Shown: piece by piece, positions 21,276 to 33,181 of the stretch | Numbering within the stretch: position 1 is the stretch's first letter | How the letters are laid out: every line of letters begins with the position of its first letter | Assembly (NCBI GenBank): GCA_028455995.1 | Contig: JABELC010000005.1 | Coordinates: 186,001-250,000 of the forward strand | Length of the DNA stretch: 64,000 nt | From: Scleromitrula shiraiana | Taxonomy: Eukaryota; Ascomycota; Leotiomycetes; Helotiales; Sclerotiniaceae | Reading direction: 5' to 3' | The notes under the pieces: generated by a model | The model's input: the letters and a program-made list of their open reading frames with translations, nothing else | Told to the model about the DNA's origin: nothing | Databases searched by the model: none | Program-made: the position numbers and the translations under genes

Positions 21276-23566
21276 TTTGAGAAGTAGAAAGTATGTATTG
21301 TATTCAATGAATTGGTTGAGTAAGAACTTTCAGAATATTTGTAAAGTCTGAAGCGAGATAGATGGTGGGTGATTTATGTGAGAAAGTGATAGAATTGCAG
21401 TTATTTAAATCACGAATTCATCATTTATAAGTATAATTGAGATTCAAGTCGTTTACATTACATGAATTAAAGGCAGCGCTGATGTTGGCAATCCCAAATC
21501 CTAGCAGAGGCAATTGAGGTTATCCAGAGGTCCTCATCCTGGCGCGAAACAGTGTCGGTAGTCAAAGACGGTCTGTTAGTCAGGATAGGATAGACTGGTC
21601 AGATCGCGATAGACGATCGAATCAAAATACTGCTAAAATACGCGCCGGGGCCTGCAGCATTGGATATGATATGAGATACCCCATAATATCGGGTCAGGTC
21701 CCTGATACGCCGCCTTTTCTTTACTAATATTCATGTGATAAGAATAATGAATTCTTAAAAACATATTAAGATTTTTCTAAAACATTAACGTAATAAACCT
21801 TGTCTCAAAGCAGAAACGAGAATTGAGTAGCCTTGCAATAAAACCTCTCTTTTTGTACCAAAGAGAAGAGGCATTGGGATTCTAAGGCTAAATATCGTAA
21901 GATTTGACCTGTATATCAATAGAGCAGTCTAATAAACTCACATAATATGTCTCTGCACTTGAGCAGACATATTCATGAAGTCTGGCAGTGTGAATCCGAA
22001 AAATCGGAACACAAGAAAATATCAATTACAAATCGCATATGCAATTTTACCTGCTCTGTTATCAGAGATGTTGGTGAAGATACTCAACTTGATAGGAAGA
22101 GAATCTCATGGCATGGATAGTCATGAATTTTGAGATTTCGCCACCATGATAACTGCCTTGATGAATTTGTTCGGGCAGCTGAATAATGTTAAATACATTG
22201 TCCAAGATATCATGGAATAGATACCAGATCCCTCCGCTTGCAGCACCTGCATGTTCCCTGAATCCCAAAGCCATCTAACTTGAGGCGCCCAGCGTAAAAC
22301 TCGCACGCAGAAATCAATCATCTGTCAAAAGTCGAAACATATTGCTTTAGGCCCCACCGACTCAAGTCAAAGATAGACTAATATATGTCAAGAACTATGA
22401 GAGCGTTTATTCATACCGCCGAGGCAGTAAGTATATTAATTGACAAAATTTTCATAAATGACCTCCCATCAAAGGAAAAGTTCCAGGTTCCCACTCACTC
22501 ATAGATAGCTCGAGATCTAATCTAATCCAACTTGCGGGGTCGAGAGAACACACCCCTTGGATTTAATAGGCCGAAGAACCGATGAAGATTTGTATGCTAT
22601 AATGGGAGAGGCTATGGCTTGTTTCGAGTTGTGTGGGGCAAGGCATTCAGTAAAAGATTATTGCGGCTCATGAACAGATGGTCGGATAAGCTTTGTCCTA
22701 CCTCAGGTTGTTTGTTGTATGTAAGTGTCAATTGAGCCTCATATCATCCATCCATGCTCGGATGATCCTCCACACGGTAATGAGCATGGTACTAAGAGTT
22801 TTCCTATTGTTCCTCTATGTATTACAAAATTCGTGCCTATGTAATCGAATATGTGACATGTGACTACAACAGATCATAAAATCAAACAAAAAAATTCCGA
22901 AGGACACTGTTTCTAGAATTACTCAAAAGTGCAGTTTGAACTCACTTCGACTGCTCTGGTCTTCAAATGAGGTTATCTATGTAGACACAATATCATAACG
23001 GTAAACTTGGAAGATGTAAAGGTTTCGGGCCATTAGGAAGTTTTCCATATGGTTCCTTTCCATGTTCTACTTTGGTATGCGTACGACATCGACCAGCGAG
23101 CAGTTGGTTAGTTCATTGCCTGCCTCAACCAAACTACAGATGCTGAACCAATCAAGCTGTCACTCACGGATAATGACTTCAACCCGTAAAAACCATGAAA
23201 CCAGAAAACCTGACCCAGCCTACTTTTATAAGACGATTTGATAGAATCCATTGAATTCGCGGTATGAAACTACGTGATCTTGCTTGAATTCATTCCCTCG
23301 ATAAACATGATAATCATAATAGTACCAGCTGATCATGCGTTCTTGGTGCTGCTCTAGCTTTTGCATATCTCTCTTCAGGTAACAAATCCAAGATTCAGGT
23401 GTGTACATCAGTGATCGAATTAGGAAAATAGGAAACATATTTGTAAAGTTGGGAAAACTTGATGGAAATGGTTACGGCAGCGTAGTAGCAATATAGGAAT
23501 CACAGACAAATCAAATAAAACAGAATGCGAGATCTATGACAAATTTTCATTGACTTTTACAATGTA
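21276..23566. other. Intergenic region with a dispersed repeat
   Basis: 2.3 kb between the start of orphan C and the 3' end of the GCIP-like gene. It contains repeat copy B (21693-21874). Minus-strand frames at 22062-22274 and 23226-23438 look faintly protein-like but have no partner exons or family match; they may be remnants or chance. Confidence 0.45.
21693..21874. repeat. Dispersed repeat, copy B
   Basis: Partner of the repeat at 17616-17822. It lies ~420 bp upstream of the start of orphan gene C, in the same relative place and orientation as copy A relative to orphan A. Ends are not marked by inverted repeats or obvious target-site duplications. Confidence 0.75.
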
Positions 23567-24774
23567 TTACCAACCCTTTTTCATTGCAAGTTGGAATTTA
23601 TATGCCTAGAAATGTTAGCAACGAAAGTATGACCCACAAAAGAATTACAAACCCAAGTAGTGAATTCATCTTTTTCTCCTTCCCAATTCTTGAGCAATAA
23701 CTCGACTGTAGCAAAGCCGGTAAACCATGTCTCATCCATAAGTTTGTCAATTGTAGCCGTATCGAGCTCATAGAAAGCACTTGCTAAATCGTCTGTAAGG
23801 TCTGTGATTTTCTTCATTCTCACCAGTACCTCATCTAAGCACTCGACGATACCTGGATCACTAGAAGATTTCTCTTCCAGCTGAGAAGGTAATTCCGGGT
23901 GAGGTAGAGGAGGTAGAGTCTTGAATCTTCTCTTCACAATCGCTTGATACATCAAAATTATGAGCCTGAGTCTCTTCACCGATGAGTCCAGCCGTTCGCG
24001 AACTTTTTCCGGGTCATCTTTGGGAATGTGTCGTTGTGATCCGAATATATCATCCACTATGTCCTGTGGGTCTTTCTTCTCGTCCTCGTCATCCGCACTG
24101 CTTTCGGCATCATCGTCTTCGTCGTCAGATTCTTCATCTGCCCATCCTTGTAACTCTTCCAATGCATCCTTAACCAGATCACGATATTCCTCCGCCTTCT
24201 TGATGGCGATTCCAGCAACTCCCAAAGTTTTGAGAGCCATGACAGAGTCGCAAGCATCCCATACAACACCAGTGGAAGCCAGACTACCCTTTCCAGCTCT
24301 TTTCCCCCTGCCATTTTTCTCGTCATCACTGAGAACCTTCCCATCTAGAGGTATCGCATTCACGAGGGTTTCCAACTCTGTCAATGTTTTGTTAACTCTC
24401 CATTGCAGCTCCGCACTCATAGCCTTTGTGTATTTGCTGGCATTGCAGATCTCAACTGCTGAGGCTATACCCGGTAGGGGACCTGCTATAACATCCCGTA
24501 AGACTTTGTTGATCGCCGTGGCAGTGAAGGGCTTGTTGATAATCAAGAGGGATATTTTAGTCGAATGCGCTTTGATGAGATTTGCAGAATCATGGGCGAG
24601 GTCAATAGCATTCACATCCGTATGTTTACTATGATCTTCAGAGGACCCCTCCTTTCTACCATCTTCCGATGCCTTTGCAGAAGTTTGTAGTTGTTGAATC
24701 AAGCTCTTAGTTGTTTCGACTGTATATTTGAGAGCCGCTAGATCGTCGACTGCTTTTTCTGCCGGATCAACCAT
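23567..24774 (-). CDS. Cyclin-D1-binding protein 1 / GCIP-like protein
   Basis: Exons 24774-23653 and 23605-23567. The 47-nt intron has donor GTTTGT, branch GCTAAC and acceptor TTTCTAG, in phase 0. Spliced, the protein has 386 residues and ends FTTWAYKFQLAMKKGW. Without splicing, the frame would end in an unrelated hydrophobic tail, so the spliced form is preferred. The helical body, with PLPGIASAVEICNASKYTK, VVWDACDSVMALKTLGVAGI and an acidic run at ~215-240 (EESDDEDDDAESSADDEDE), fits the GCIP / CCNDBP1 family of helix-loop-helix-type proteins. In animals these bind cyclin D and transcription factors; the fungal role is not established. Divergent from Arp6, sharing a 245-bp intergenic region. 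Confidence 0.8.
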
Positions 24775-25019
24775 ATTGGTGATGTTGCAAACCGATGCAG
24801 AATGTTGTTATGAAATTTTGGAGGGGTCGAAAAAAAACTGATATTCTGATGTGGTTGATCTCGTCAGTGAATGAACCCCACCAAATCTAGAATTTACAGT
24901 GGTAACCATGCTACAAGCTGCATCAACCACCAGAATAATACTAATAACCATTTAGAATGACAGCAATACCGCCATAATATACTGGAACCAGCGTATGTAA
25001 GGATCGCAGCATTTATACT
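24775..25019. promoter_or_regulatory. Bidirectional promoter region (GCIP-like gene / ARP6)
   Basis: Only 245 bp separate the two divergent start codons, so the two genes must share or interleave their promoters. No specific binding site was assigned. Confidence 0.6.
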
Positions 25020-26394
25020 ATGTCTGGAAAGCAATCCGCTAAGACTCTGGTCGTTGACAATGGAGCTTATACTATCAAGGCTGGATTCTCATCCCCAGAT
25101 TCTACTGACGCGCCACGAATTATACCAAATTGCTTAGCCCGCGATCGCGAAAAGAAAATATATATTGCTTCTCAATTGGATAATTGTAAGGACTTTGGGG
25201 AGATCGTCTTTCGTCGACCTGTTGAGAAGGGGTATTTGGTAAACTGGGAAGCAGAAAAAGAGATATGGGAGCACGAATTCTTTGATAAAAAGGCACCATT
25301 ACATTGTGATCCACGAGACACTGGGTTGATTTTGACAGAGGCACCAAATGCATTACCTGCTTTGCAGACAAATTGCGACCAAATGATATTTGAAGAATTT
25401 GGGTTTGCTAGCTATTATCGCTGTCCAGGTATGTGGAGGATGCGAAGTGCGGTTGTGAATCATAGAATGATATTGATCAATATGTATAGGACCAATTCTA
25501 AATGCATACAATGATATACAAGGCATATTCAAAGGACCGGCTCGAGACCCAACAAAACCTCTCCTCCCTGCTGAGATTATTCTTCTCATCGATGCCGGAT
25601 ACTCGCACACAACTATTACACCTGTATTTAAAGGACGACCTATACAATCCGCTATCCGTAGATTAGAAGTAGGAGGAAAGCTCATGACGAACTATTTAAC
25701 ACGACTCATCTCTTTGCGACAATACGATATGCGCAATGATACCTACTTGGTCAACGAGATAAAAGAGGCGTGTTGTTATGTATCTAGAGATTTTAATGGC
25801 GATATGGAAAAAACGTGGAAGGGCACAAGAGGAGATAGAAGAGAGGTTTTTGAGACCGGTGACGGAATAGCTAAAGATTATGTTCTTCCAGATTATCATA
25901 GTCGGTTAAAGGGCTTCGTACGAGACCATGATCCTTTACAGGCAAGTAAATTGAAAAAACTGGTCACAGGGAGACCGGCAGAAGCGGTAGAAGATGTCTT
26001 GACTTTAAGAAACGAACGGTTTACTGTTCCGGAATTACTTTTCAATCCTTCAGATATTGGAATGCGACAATCTGGGGTTGCTCAACTTGTTATGGAGAGT
26101 CTATCCCGTTTACCGATGGGTTTATGGCCTGCTCTCCTGGCTAATATAATTGTCGTAGGAGGAAGTTCAAAGATAGAAGGATTCATATTGAGATTACAGC
26201 TTGAGATTAAGGCGTTGGCGCCAGCGGAGTGTTTCGTTCGATGTGCACGACCTGAACATCCAATCATCAGCACATGGAACGGCGGTGCATCATTAGCCAA
26301 AGAGCCCGATCTCCTAAAGGAGTTATCAGTGACAAAACAAGAGTATGAAGAGTATGGGGGTGCTTGGGTAGCGAGGAAGTTTGGCGGAAAGTAG
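25020..26394 (+). CDS. ARP6: Actin-related protein 6 (SWR1 chromatin-remodelling subunit)
   Basis: Exons 25020-25428 and 25490-26394 with a 61-nt intron (donor GTATGT, acceptor TATAG) give 437 residues, normal for Arp6. The actin fold is evident: N-terminal phosphate loop TLVVDNGAYTIKAGF, LILTEAPNALP, second phosphate loop LLIDAGYSHTTITPVF, and C-terminal VVGGSSKIEGF and ISTWNGGASLA. ILNAYND following YYRCPGP and the Arp6-like order RRLEVGGKLMTNYL support the Arp6 class rather than actin or another Arp. Known role: part of the SWR1 complex that deposits histone variant H2A.Z. Integrity looks complete. Confidence 0.93.
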
Positions 26395-26715
26395 ATGCAT
26401 TATGATACCCATATAATACACGTCTTGAAATTCTAAGTGTTCCTTCTCTCGATTACCATTTTTGTGAGTCCCTATCGTATTAATAAATCTTGCATCACTA
26501 CATAGTCTCACTTCTCAACGAGACCAGTACGCAAGAACGTTTGACGCAAATCGAAATACTATTACTAACAAACAAACAGTTCTATCCCCGCTGAATATCA
26601 ACCACACTATCTTCAACAAACCAATATATATCTACAAGAGCGAACAAATACAGTACACAAATACATGATCTATTGTTAAGGAATGTGGAACAAACAAGCA
26701 GGCACGAACTCATGC
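26395..26715. other. Convergent 3' intergenic region
   Basis: About 320 bp between the ends of ARP6 and the cupin gene. No gene or repeat seen. Confidence 0.4.
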
Positions 26716-27435
26716 TTATATACCACAAGCAGCCTTGCATGCCGCCGATCCAGCTATACTCCCAGTGCCAATCCCCGGAATGTTGGGTGGGAAATTTATA
26801 CCTCCAGAGGGATTACCAAAAGCCGCCGCAATGATATCAGGTGGCAACTGTGCAAAATTAAGAATATTTTGCGTTCCTGCATCCTCCGAGTTCAAGGCCG
26901 AGATCAAAGTTGCGTTACCGCATCCTTCCATCGTTTCTTCGTTAGCCATTCATCGTCCCGCAACACCATGAGTTGCAAGAAACATACCTGTGTTTTGCAT
27001 AGAATGAATGCTTCCCGCTGGAAAGATGGTCATTTGAAAAGGATTCAAAGTCTGACTGACAACCCCCACCCCGTTCTCCTCAATCATCCAAGTATTCGTC
27101 ACGCCTTCTATCCCCACCACAAAGTTGTTGGCTCGTGGGTGATAGTGTGGGGGTAGCATAGCACAAGGACCGAGGCTCAGTAAAGCGACTGTAACACCGT
27201 ATCCGGTTGAAGCTGGGAACGTCGCCGCGTTGGCATTGACAACTGATCCAGGGGACCAGCTGTACAGTGGTTGTTTGGTGAAGTCGAAACTCCAAGTCGT
27301 GTTCTTGAAGAGGTTCACTTTGTCCAGCTGAGTGGCGGCGACCTTGATTTCGGCGTCAAGAATGGGGTTTATGGTTATGTCAACTGCCTGGACATAAACC
27401 GTGAGGATGGTTAGGGCAAAGATTATCAGAAACAT
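26716..27435 (-). CDS. Secreted germin/spherulin-like cupin
   Basis: Exons 27435-26988 and 26936-26716; the 51-nt intron (donor GTATGT, branch GGCTAAC, short gap, acceptor GAAG) restores MQNTETMEGCGNATLISALN and gives 222 residues. A signal peptide (MFLIIFALTILTVYVQA) predicts secretion. One cupin barrel is present: motif 1 PPHYHPRANNFVVGIEG and motif 2 FPAGSIHSMQN. The Glu ligand of plant germins is replaced by Asn (HPRANN), as I recall for many fungal spherulin-like cupins, so oxalate oxidase activity should not be assumed. The tail PPNIPGIGTGS with two Cys is typical of this fungal group. The intron's branch-to-acceptor distance is unusually short but no other join keeps the family sequence. 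Confidence 0.85.
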
Positions 27436-30057
27436 ATTGTTATGTGCTAAATTGTCGATCTATTATCGTTTGGAAAAATGTCAGATCATACACTGCGGAA
27501 TCGATGCTGGATGTATAAAAAAGGTTTCTGGAGATCAGAGAGGAGATTCTCAAGGATCTTTATACTCATCTTAACCAATAAGACAGTGGTTGTGACAGAG
27601 AATGTGAACATCAGTATGCTACAAGTGGTACTGATTTGTCTTGTTTATTGCACTTATTCCCCCATCATATTGATCTCACTTTCGAACATTTACGACGATG
27701 CAATCAATATCTCAATGTGATACTGAACTTGTTTCCTAGATGCAAATACCGATATCTCTGTATGAAACAACAGAGTCTTGCGGTTTTCATACGAGAGTTC
27801 ACCTCGCAAATTGCTTCCCATCTAATCAGCTACCGAGCGTATTGCAGATCAATCTGAGCTATCATTCTAGTGATTGATTTCGGCCCCCATCCTAAGACCT
27901 CCGACATCTTTACGCTCGTTAGACATGTGTTATAACAGTTATTGACGAGTTATCTGCTCGATGACCCAACTACAGTCCCATTAACAATAATCATTATGAT
28001 AAGTTAGAGAAGGCGTTTGCTACTGCAGGAAGGTATGGTCATGTCTAGTTCTGCAATACTTTACAAGACCTTGCTCAAGCTCTTTCTATTCCTTAAGACT
28101 TCTTCACTAGAAACACGAGTAACGGGCAAACCTTCATATGAGAAGTTTCCATTTGCTGCTAGCTTAATCACTACCGGAAAAAACCCGTTTCTAGAAGTTT
28201 TCTATCCCGCCTCTCCTAGCATCCACGCACTTAAGGAATAAAGGAAGATTTTAATGCCTCCGCTGCCGAAGGGGATAATCGTCGATCTCCGGTCATACTA
28301 GTCCTTCAATGGATATATTGTCATACCTTCCAATCTCCACTCAATTAACGCTCTCGAGGGTTTCTACTTCTTCACACACGTGATCAGGTTGCTCCCTAGA
28401 CGTTGGAGTTCGCGATGTGTGTAGGCGAGTGTAAAGTTTGTCCGCCCTTGTGCTATATCTGCAATTTCCCACTTACATCATATCTTTGCGTCATGTCATA
28501 CCTAGGTAGTTGATGTAAAAAGTGTTTGTTCGGGCTGGGAAAATTCCTATTGGTGCTCATCAACTGAATGACATATGTGCATTGTACATTGTGATTGATT
28601 CCCAGTGGTTTGTCAATGGTGGTAGTGCATTGGTAAAGAGAGTAATGGTGAAATGATTGTTAAATCGGCTGAGTCCGATTCCGCTATACGACAGTGTATT
28701 GCGTTGTTTCATCGTATCACTGAATTTTGAAATTCTCAAGTAATAGTGCCACTAATCTGGTAGCGAATGATCTTGCAATTTGAGCCTTGAGTTAATTAGG
28801 CGATTCGATGTGTCGGACTTTGGGAAATGGTAGTATCGTACAATCAAATGTATTGGGGGCGAGAAGACTTTAATTTGAAACCTTGTGTTTTCTCTTACTT
28901 CATCTTTCTGTCTACATACGATGAGGGAATACGACGGTTATGACGATTTCAACGGTTTGACGTCATGTATTCTCCTTTCGTTATTTTTGCAAACAAATCT
29001 GAAACTTCCCTCCAATGTGCTACCTATAACTCGTCATAAAGCTAACCAGCATGTGGTAGATTGGAACTTCACATGTCATTGAACGCGCTCTCTAGAGCAC
29101 TATGGTATGCTTTCTACCGCAACAAAAGCTCAGAAATTCCTGAGGTACATTATTACAACGTACACGCATGAACAAAACCATCACATGAGAGAACAGTACC
29201 GGCAAGCAGCATGGCCTAACGCATGACAGAAGCACTGCGTATAAAAACCTCGATAAAACAAGAAACACGCAAGCAAGCAAGTAAGTATCCGATCAACTCG
29301 ACCATAATATGGATGGATGCATAAGTCAAACCATGTCTGCAGTTTATGTACGTCAAAGGACTTGGCGACAGCGTTTATACTGTGCGCACATCTAATATAT
29401 CCATCCATATAGAGAGAAGAATGACGGCATGAGAAATTTCTTACCTATAGTCTATATCAACAATTCACCATACAAAAAAAAAACAATTCTATGCTTACAA
29501 AGCCCAATACATCCTATTAAGAAGCGCAATCTGAAAAGAATCATCAACTTACTAATTCGAACAAATTCGAACAAATTCGAACAACAGAGTCCAAGTCAAG
29601 CAAAACCTTTCGCAATCAATAATAATTCATAGAAAACCAACAAAATAACCCCACAGACCCCCTCCAATCATCCCCCCAAAGAAGCATAGCCATAAGCAAG
29701 CAAGCCAGCCCATGCACCGCCCCAAGTGAAACCTCTCCTGTGACAATAGTAAAATCACTTTAAGAGGGGTACAGATTGATATGCAGGTGGTGTAGAGATA
29801 GATGTGAGGGAGTTTCAATATGCAATATGCAATATGCAATATGCAAGAAGGGGGCTCGGCTCGTAAGAAGGGAGCCCATAAGAAGTGGTATGTATGTATT
29901 TCTTCGGAATCGGTCCTAAGAACCGACCCATAGCTGACGAATAATCTACAACCTAGCCACAAACGGCGGTTTACGTACGATTACTTATTACTTACGACAA
30001 TAATGATGGGACATGGAAGAACATAAGCTGACCGACACCATCATCTACCATATGCAG

Positions 30058-30097
30058 TCCTCGCGAGTCCTCGCGAGTCCTCGCGAGTCCTCGCGAG
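30058..30097. repeat. Perfect tandem decamer (TCCTCGCGAG) x4
   Basis: Four exact copies. Each copy contains the 8-bp palindrome CTCGCGAG, so the array offers four dyad-symmetric sites exactly 10 bp apart, about one helical turn. It lies 835 bp upstream of the metallothionein start codon. Confidence 0.95.
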
Positions 30098-30583
30098 TAC
30101 CGCTCTTTGCGAGCGATAATCTTGCCGGTCCCCACTCGGTCCACTCAAATGTGTATATTATACCGCACCGCAACGCACAAAACGCAACGCACAAAACGCT
30201 CAAGCAAGGCAAAGGCAATGCAAATGCAAAGCAGATGCAAAGCAAAGGCAAAGCAAGTGAATGAATAAATAAATCCAGTCACACGATGCACGAAATTATC
30301 CGCATACCTAAGACCTCAAAATCCCACAATCTCCAAAATCCTCTCCTCCTTCAAGTTCCTTCAAACTAGGAATTATATTAAAACAACGATATATTAATTT
30401 AACGAAATTGTTTGAAAACATCAAATTTTCAAAAAATATATTTTACAATTCTTTAAAAATTGATATTATTATATATATATATTTTAGAATTGTTATATTT
30501 TATTTTATTTTATTTTATTGAATAGACTCGGAGGGAGTTTTTGATTTTACGTGTGCGGATAACTCCGTGCACCGCGTGCCAGT

Positions 30584-30621
30584 GTCACGCATAAAGAGCG
30601 CACAAAGAACGCACGCGTGAC
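30584..30621. promoter_or_regulatory. Inverted repeat GTCACGC...GCGTGAC upstream of metallothionein
   Basis: GTCACGC at 30584-30590 and its exact inverse GCGTGAC at 30615-30621 flank a 24-bp spacer rich in GCGCAC/ACGCAC. Position ~310-350 bp upstream of the metallothionein ATG suggests a regulatory site; no factor can be named. Confidence 0.3.
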
Positions 30622-30931
30622 TAATGAACCAAAGCGAAGTGAATCAACATCCTGAGTAAGGGAGGCCCAAGCCAGTAGACATACTAGTACGTAGATAGAA
30701 TAATAAATAAAACGGCATAGGATTATAGTGTGTAGTCAGTTAGGTTAGTTCGTAAAAGATACTTAAGAGCCTGAGGTTCCTCATTTGCTTTTCGTTTCCT
30801 CTTTTTCTTTCTTTCTTTTTATCCATCCACGATACAACGCAAATAAACCCTACAACTAAATTAAACTAAACTAAACTCAACCCCTCCCAAACCAACACCC
30901 CCTCCCCCCCCCCCAAAACAACTCATTCATC

Positions 30932-31105
30932 ATGGCTGGCGACGGTTGCAACTGCGGAAGTACTTGTATGTTTTACCCAAGCTTCAAAACCCCTTTCTTA
31001 ACCTGTTCACGTACCACGTATTTTAATATGGAAGAATTCTTATAACTAACCATTTATCTTATTCAAATAGGCTCGTGCGGAACCACTTGCACTTGCGGAA
31101 AATAA
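30932..31105 (+). CDS. 22-residue metallothionein (split gene)
   Basis: Exon 1 is 30932-30965 and exon 2 is 31071-31105, separated by a 105-nt intron (donor GTATGT, branch ACTAAC, acceptor AATAG) that splits a Cys codon. The product has 22 residues, six of them Cys in three CxC pairs: CNC, CSC and CTC, with Gly, Ser and Thr between and a terminal GK. No aromatic residues. This is the pattern of tiny fungal metallothioneins such as those of Neurospora (copper) and Magnaporthe (22 residues, six Cys). It should bind Cu(I) or Zn(II) in the cytosol or wall. The ATG follows a C-rich leader (CCCCTCCC...CATC ATGG). Long pyrimidine-rich 5' sequence (30780-30930) fits strong expression. Confidence 0.88.
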
Positions 31106-33181
31106 ATCCCTTCATATCTATCAATCCTATCTCCTCACCTCCCTCGGCTTACTGCGAAATGTCTCAACCTAATTCGAAATAATCTCTTCCTCTTCCTCTT
31201 CCTTTTCCTCCTGCCATCTATTCCATTCCATTCCTTTTCATATCATACCTCATACCTCATACAACACGATGCGAATTGAAAAATCTAGCGAAATTATCTC
31301 GGGCGGTTCAAGGTTCTTCACTGCAATGCTTTTGGATTCTTGATGTGATGGACGGATGATATTTATTCATGGTCGTTTGGAGCTGAGCTGAGCTGGGCTG
31401 GACTGATGCAGGAAATTTGATTTGTTAAGGGTGGACTTTTGACGTTGGGTTGGGTTCTGGTCGCATGGAATGCCGATTCTTGTTTGATGAACAATCAAAT
31501 TTTGGGATAAGGATAACTTCTTACATACATACCTTCTTTTAAAGGATACCAAATCGAAAGATCTTAACGCACAAAAAAACTCCCATCATCGCGTTTTGTT
31601 TCTCTCTTTCAAAGGCTGATTGCTCGTGACGTGCCAATGCATCTGTCTTGTCATTTCACATGTGAATGTTGTTATCTTGCTTCCTGTTGTGGTACATAAT
31701 AAGATGGGAATAAGTCGTCGTCCCACATTTTGTGTGTCTCAGTATATCGCTCAAGCTCTTCTTCCTCTGGCCCTTTTCTAATCAAGGTAACGTTAAAATT
31801 CAACCCGTCAAATTCCTAGGTAAAATGAACGTAAACCTCCGTTTGTAGTTAAGCGTAGATTAGTCAGCTATGGGTCGGTCTTTAGGACCGAATCCTCCGA
31901 CCCCATCTTAAAAAAATACATCCCACTTCTTACATATCGAACGAGCCCTGAAGTGATTTTTATGATGAGTGAGTGGCGAATGACCAAAAATTTACTAACT
32001 TACCCCCACCATCAATCCATCCATCCTCCCATGATATTTCAGCTCATGATTCCAGCGCTTTGGGGCCGCACCCATGCGTACCGTGTCTCGTGTAACACTC
32101 GGTGATCCTTCCAAAAACAAATGTTCCTACAGTTCCCACGCCCATTGAGAAGCCCACGTGAAGGCAAACCCTCCACAATAGCATTGCCACGTCTTCAAAC
32201 CAAATCGAATCCTTCCGTTCATCCTTCGTTCCTTTACATAACCAGAATACTTTTTTTGATCCCCCTCGTCGCGGCCCAAGATTTGATAGATCATAATTGG
32301 TTTCGTTTCTTGCCGTCTGTCTCTCGTAAAATTTTCTGCACTGTACTACCCATGCCGGATAGAATTCGATTCACCGAGCTGGATTGAACTGCGCCGATTT
32401 CCGTTTCTGATTTTTGGGTTCTGGTTTCATTATCTGCGGGGAGCTAGCCCGCTAGATACAAGATGATGATCGAGAAAGCTAGAGCTATACCTAGATGTTC
32501 GCATTACCAAGCCTCATGTTCCAGTTGATTGAATTCTCCCATCGAATGAACGGTTGATCATCTGCCTGTCTTTCTATGTCGTGTGACCGATGGCTTCGAC
32601 TTTCGTGCCGAAGAACGTCCTCTACCCATCCATACCATCCATACCATCCATACCATCCATACCATCCATACCATCCATACCATCCATTGCATCCATTGCA
32701 TCCATCGTGCCAAGCTAGAACCCTTGTCGTCTTGTTAGATCGATGCTTTGTTACTGATACCAATGTTTTGTGCCGCCCACCTGAATGATACTCTGACATG
32801 CAATCTGTGTTGATCGCCAATTGTTTCCTTGGTTATACCGTGCAACAAACTGAACTTGATCTTAACCCAATATAGAATAGATTTTGCATAAGGTGAATTG
32901 GAAGAAAAAGCAAAAGTGGATAGCTTTCAAACTTGAGTTGGTGAAGGGATTCTACTCTCTAATGGGTAAAGATCAAGTTCGGTTTTTTGAGATTTGACGG
33001 TGTTGCCGCGCTTGGTTTGGGAGTATAAGTATCTTCTCTCTCTTCTCCCAATTCCACTCTTCTGATCCATCATCTTCAGTACAATCATCAACAACGATCG
33101 AATAAGCCGAACACTCAGACAACCAGTCAATCAATCAATTTTTCTCCTCTTCATATCAACATACACTTCGTATCATTCATC
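31106..33181. other. Intergenic region between the two mini-metallothionein genes
   Basis: 2.1 kb with no recognised gene. The 9-bp array at 32631-32684 lies here. The last ~200 bp (CTTCTCTCTCTTCTCCC...TTTTTCTCCTCTTC) are pyrimidine-rich and resemble a leader for the 33182 gene. Confidence 0.45.
32631..32684. repeat. Tandem repeat, 9-bp unit (CATACCATC) x6
   Basis: Six perfect copies of CATACCATC, then degenerate CATTGCATC copies. Non-coding position. Confidence 0.95.

Larger units (their letters stand above)
27436..30931. other. Long gene-poor region with short tandem repeats
   Basis: 3.5 kb with no recognised protein gene or tRNA. It contains tandem decamers of ATTCGAACAA (29554-29583, three copies), a 7-bp array AATATGC (29817-29845), the TCCTCGCGAG array (30058-30097), CAACGCACAAAACG-type and GCAAAGGCAAAGCA-type low complexity (30170-30250), and a very AT-rich block (~30397-30530) with TTTTA repeats. 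The right end should contain the promoter of the metallothionein gene. Confidence 0.5.

Noticed and set aside
17616..21874. The dispersed repeat as solo LTRs or a MITE
   Set aside because: No TG...CA ends, terminal inverted repeats or target-site duplications could be seen; kept only as an unclassified repeat.
22062..23438. Minus-strand fragments at 22062-22274 and 23226-23438
   Set aside because: Faintly protein-like but no splice-linked neighbours, no motif; insufficient for a gene call.
32121..32387. Plus-strand open frame of 88 codons with a hydrophobic stretch
   Set aside because: No signal-peptide arrangement, no Cys pattern and no homologue known; intergenic composition.
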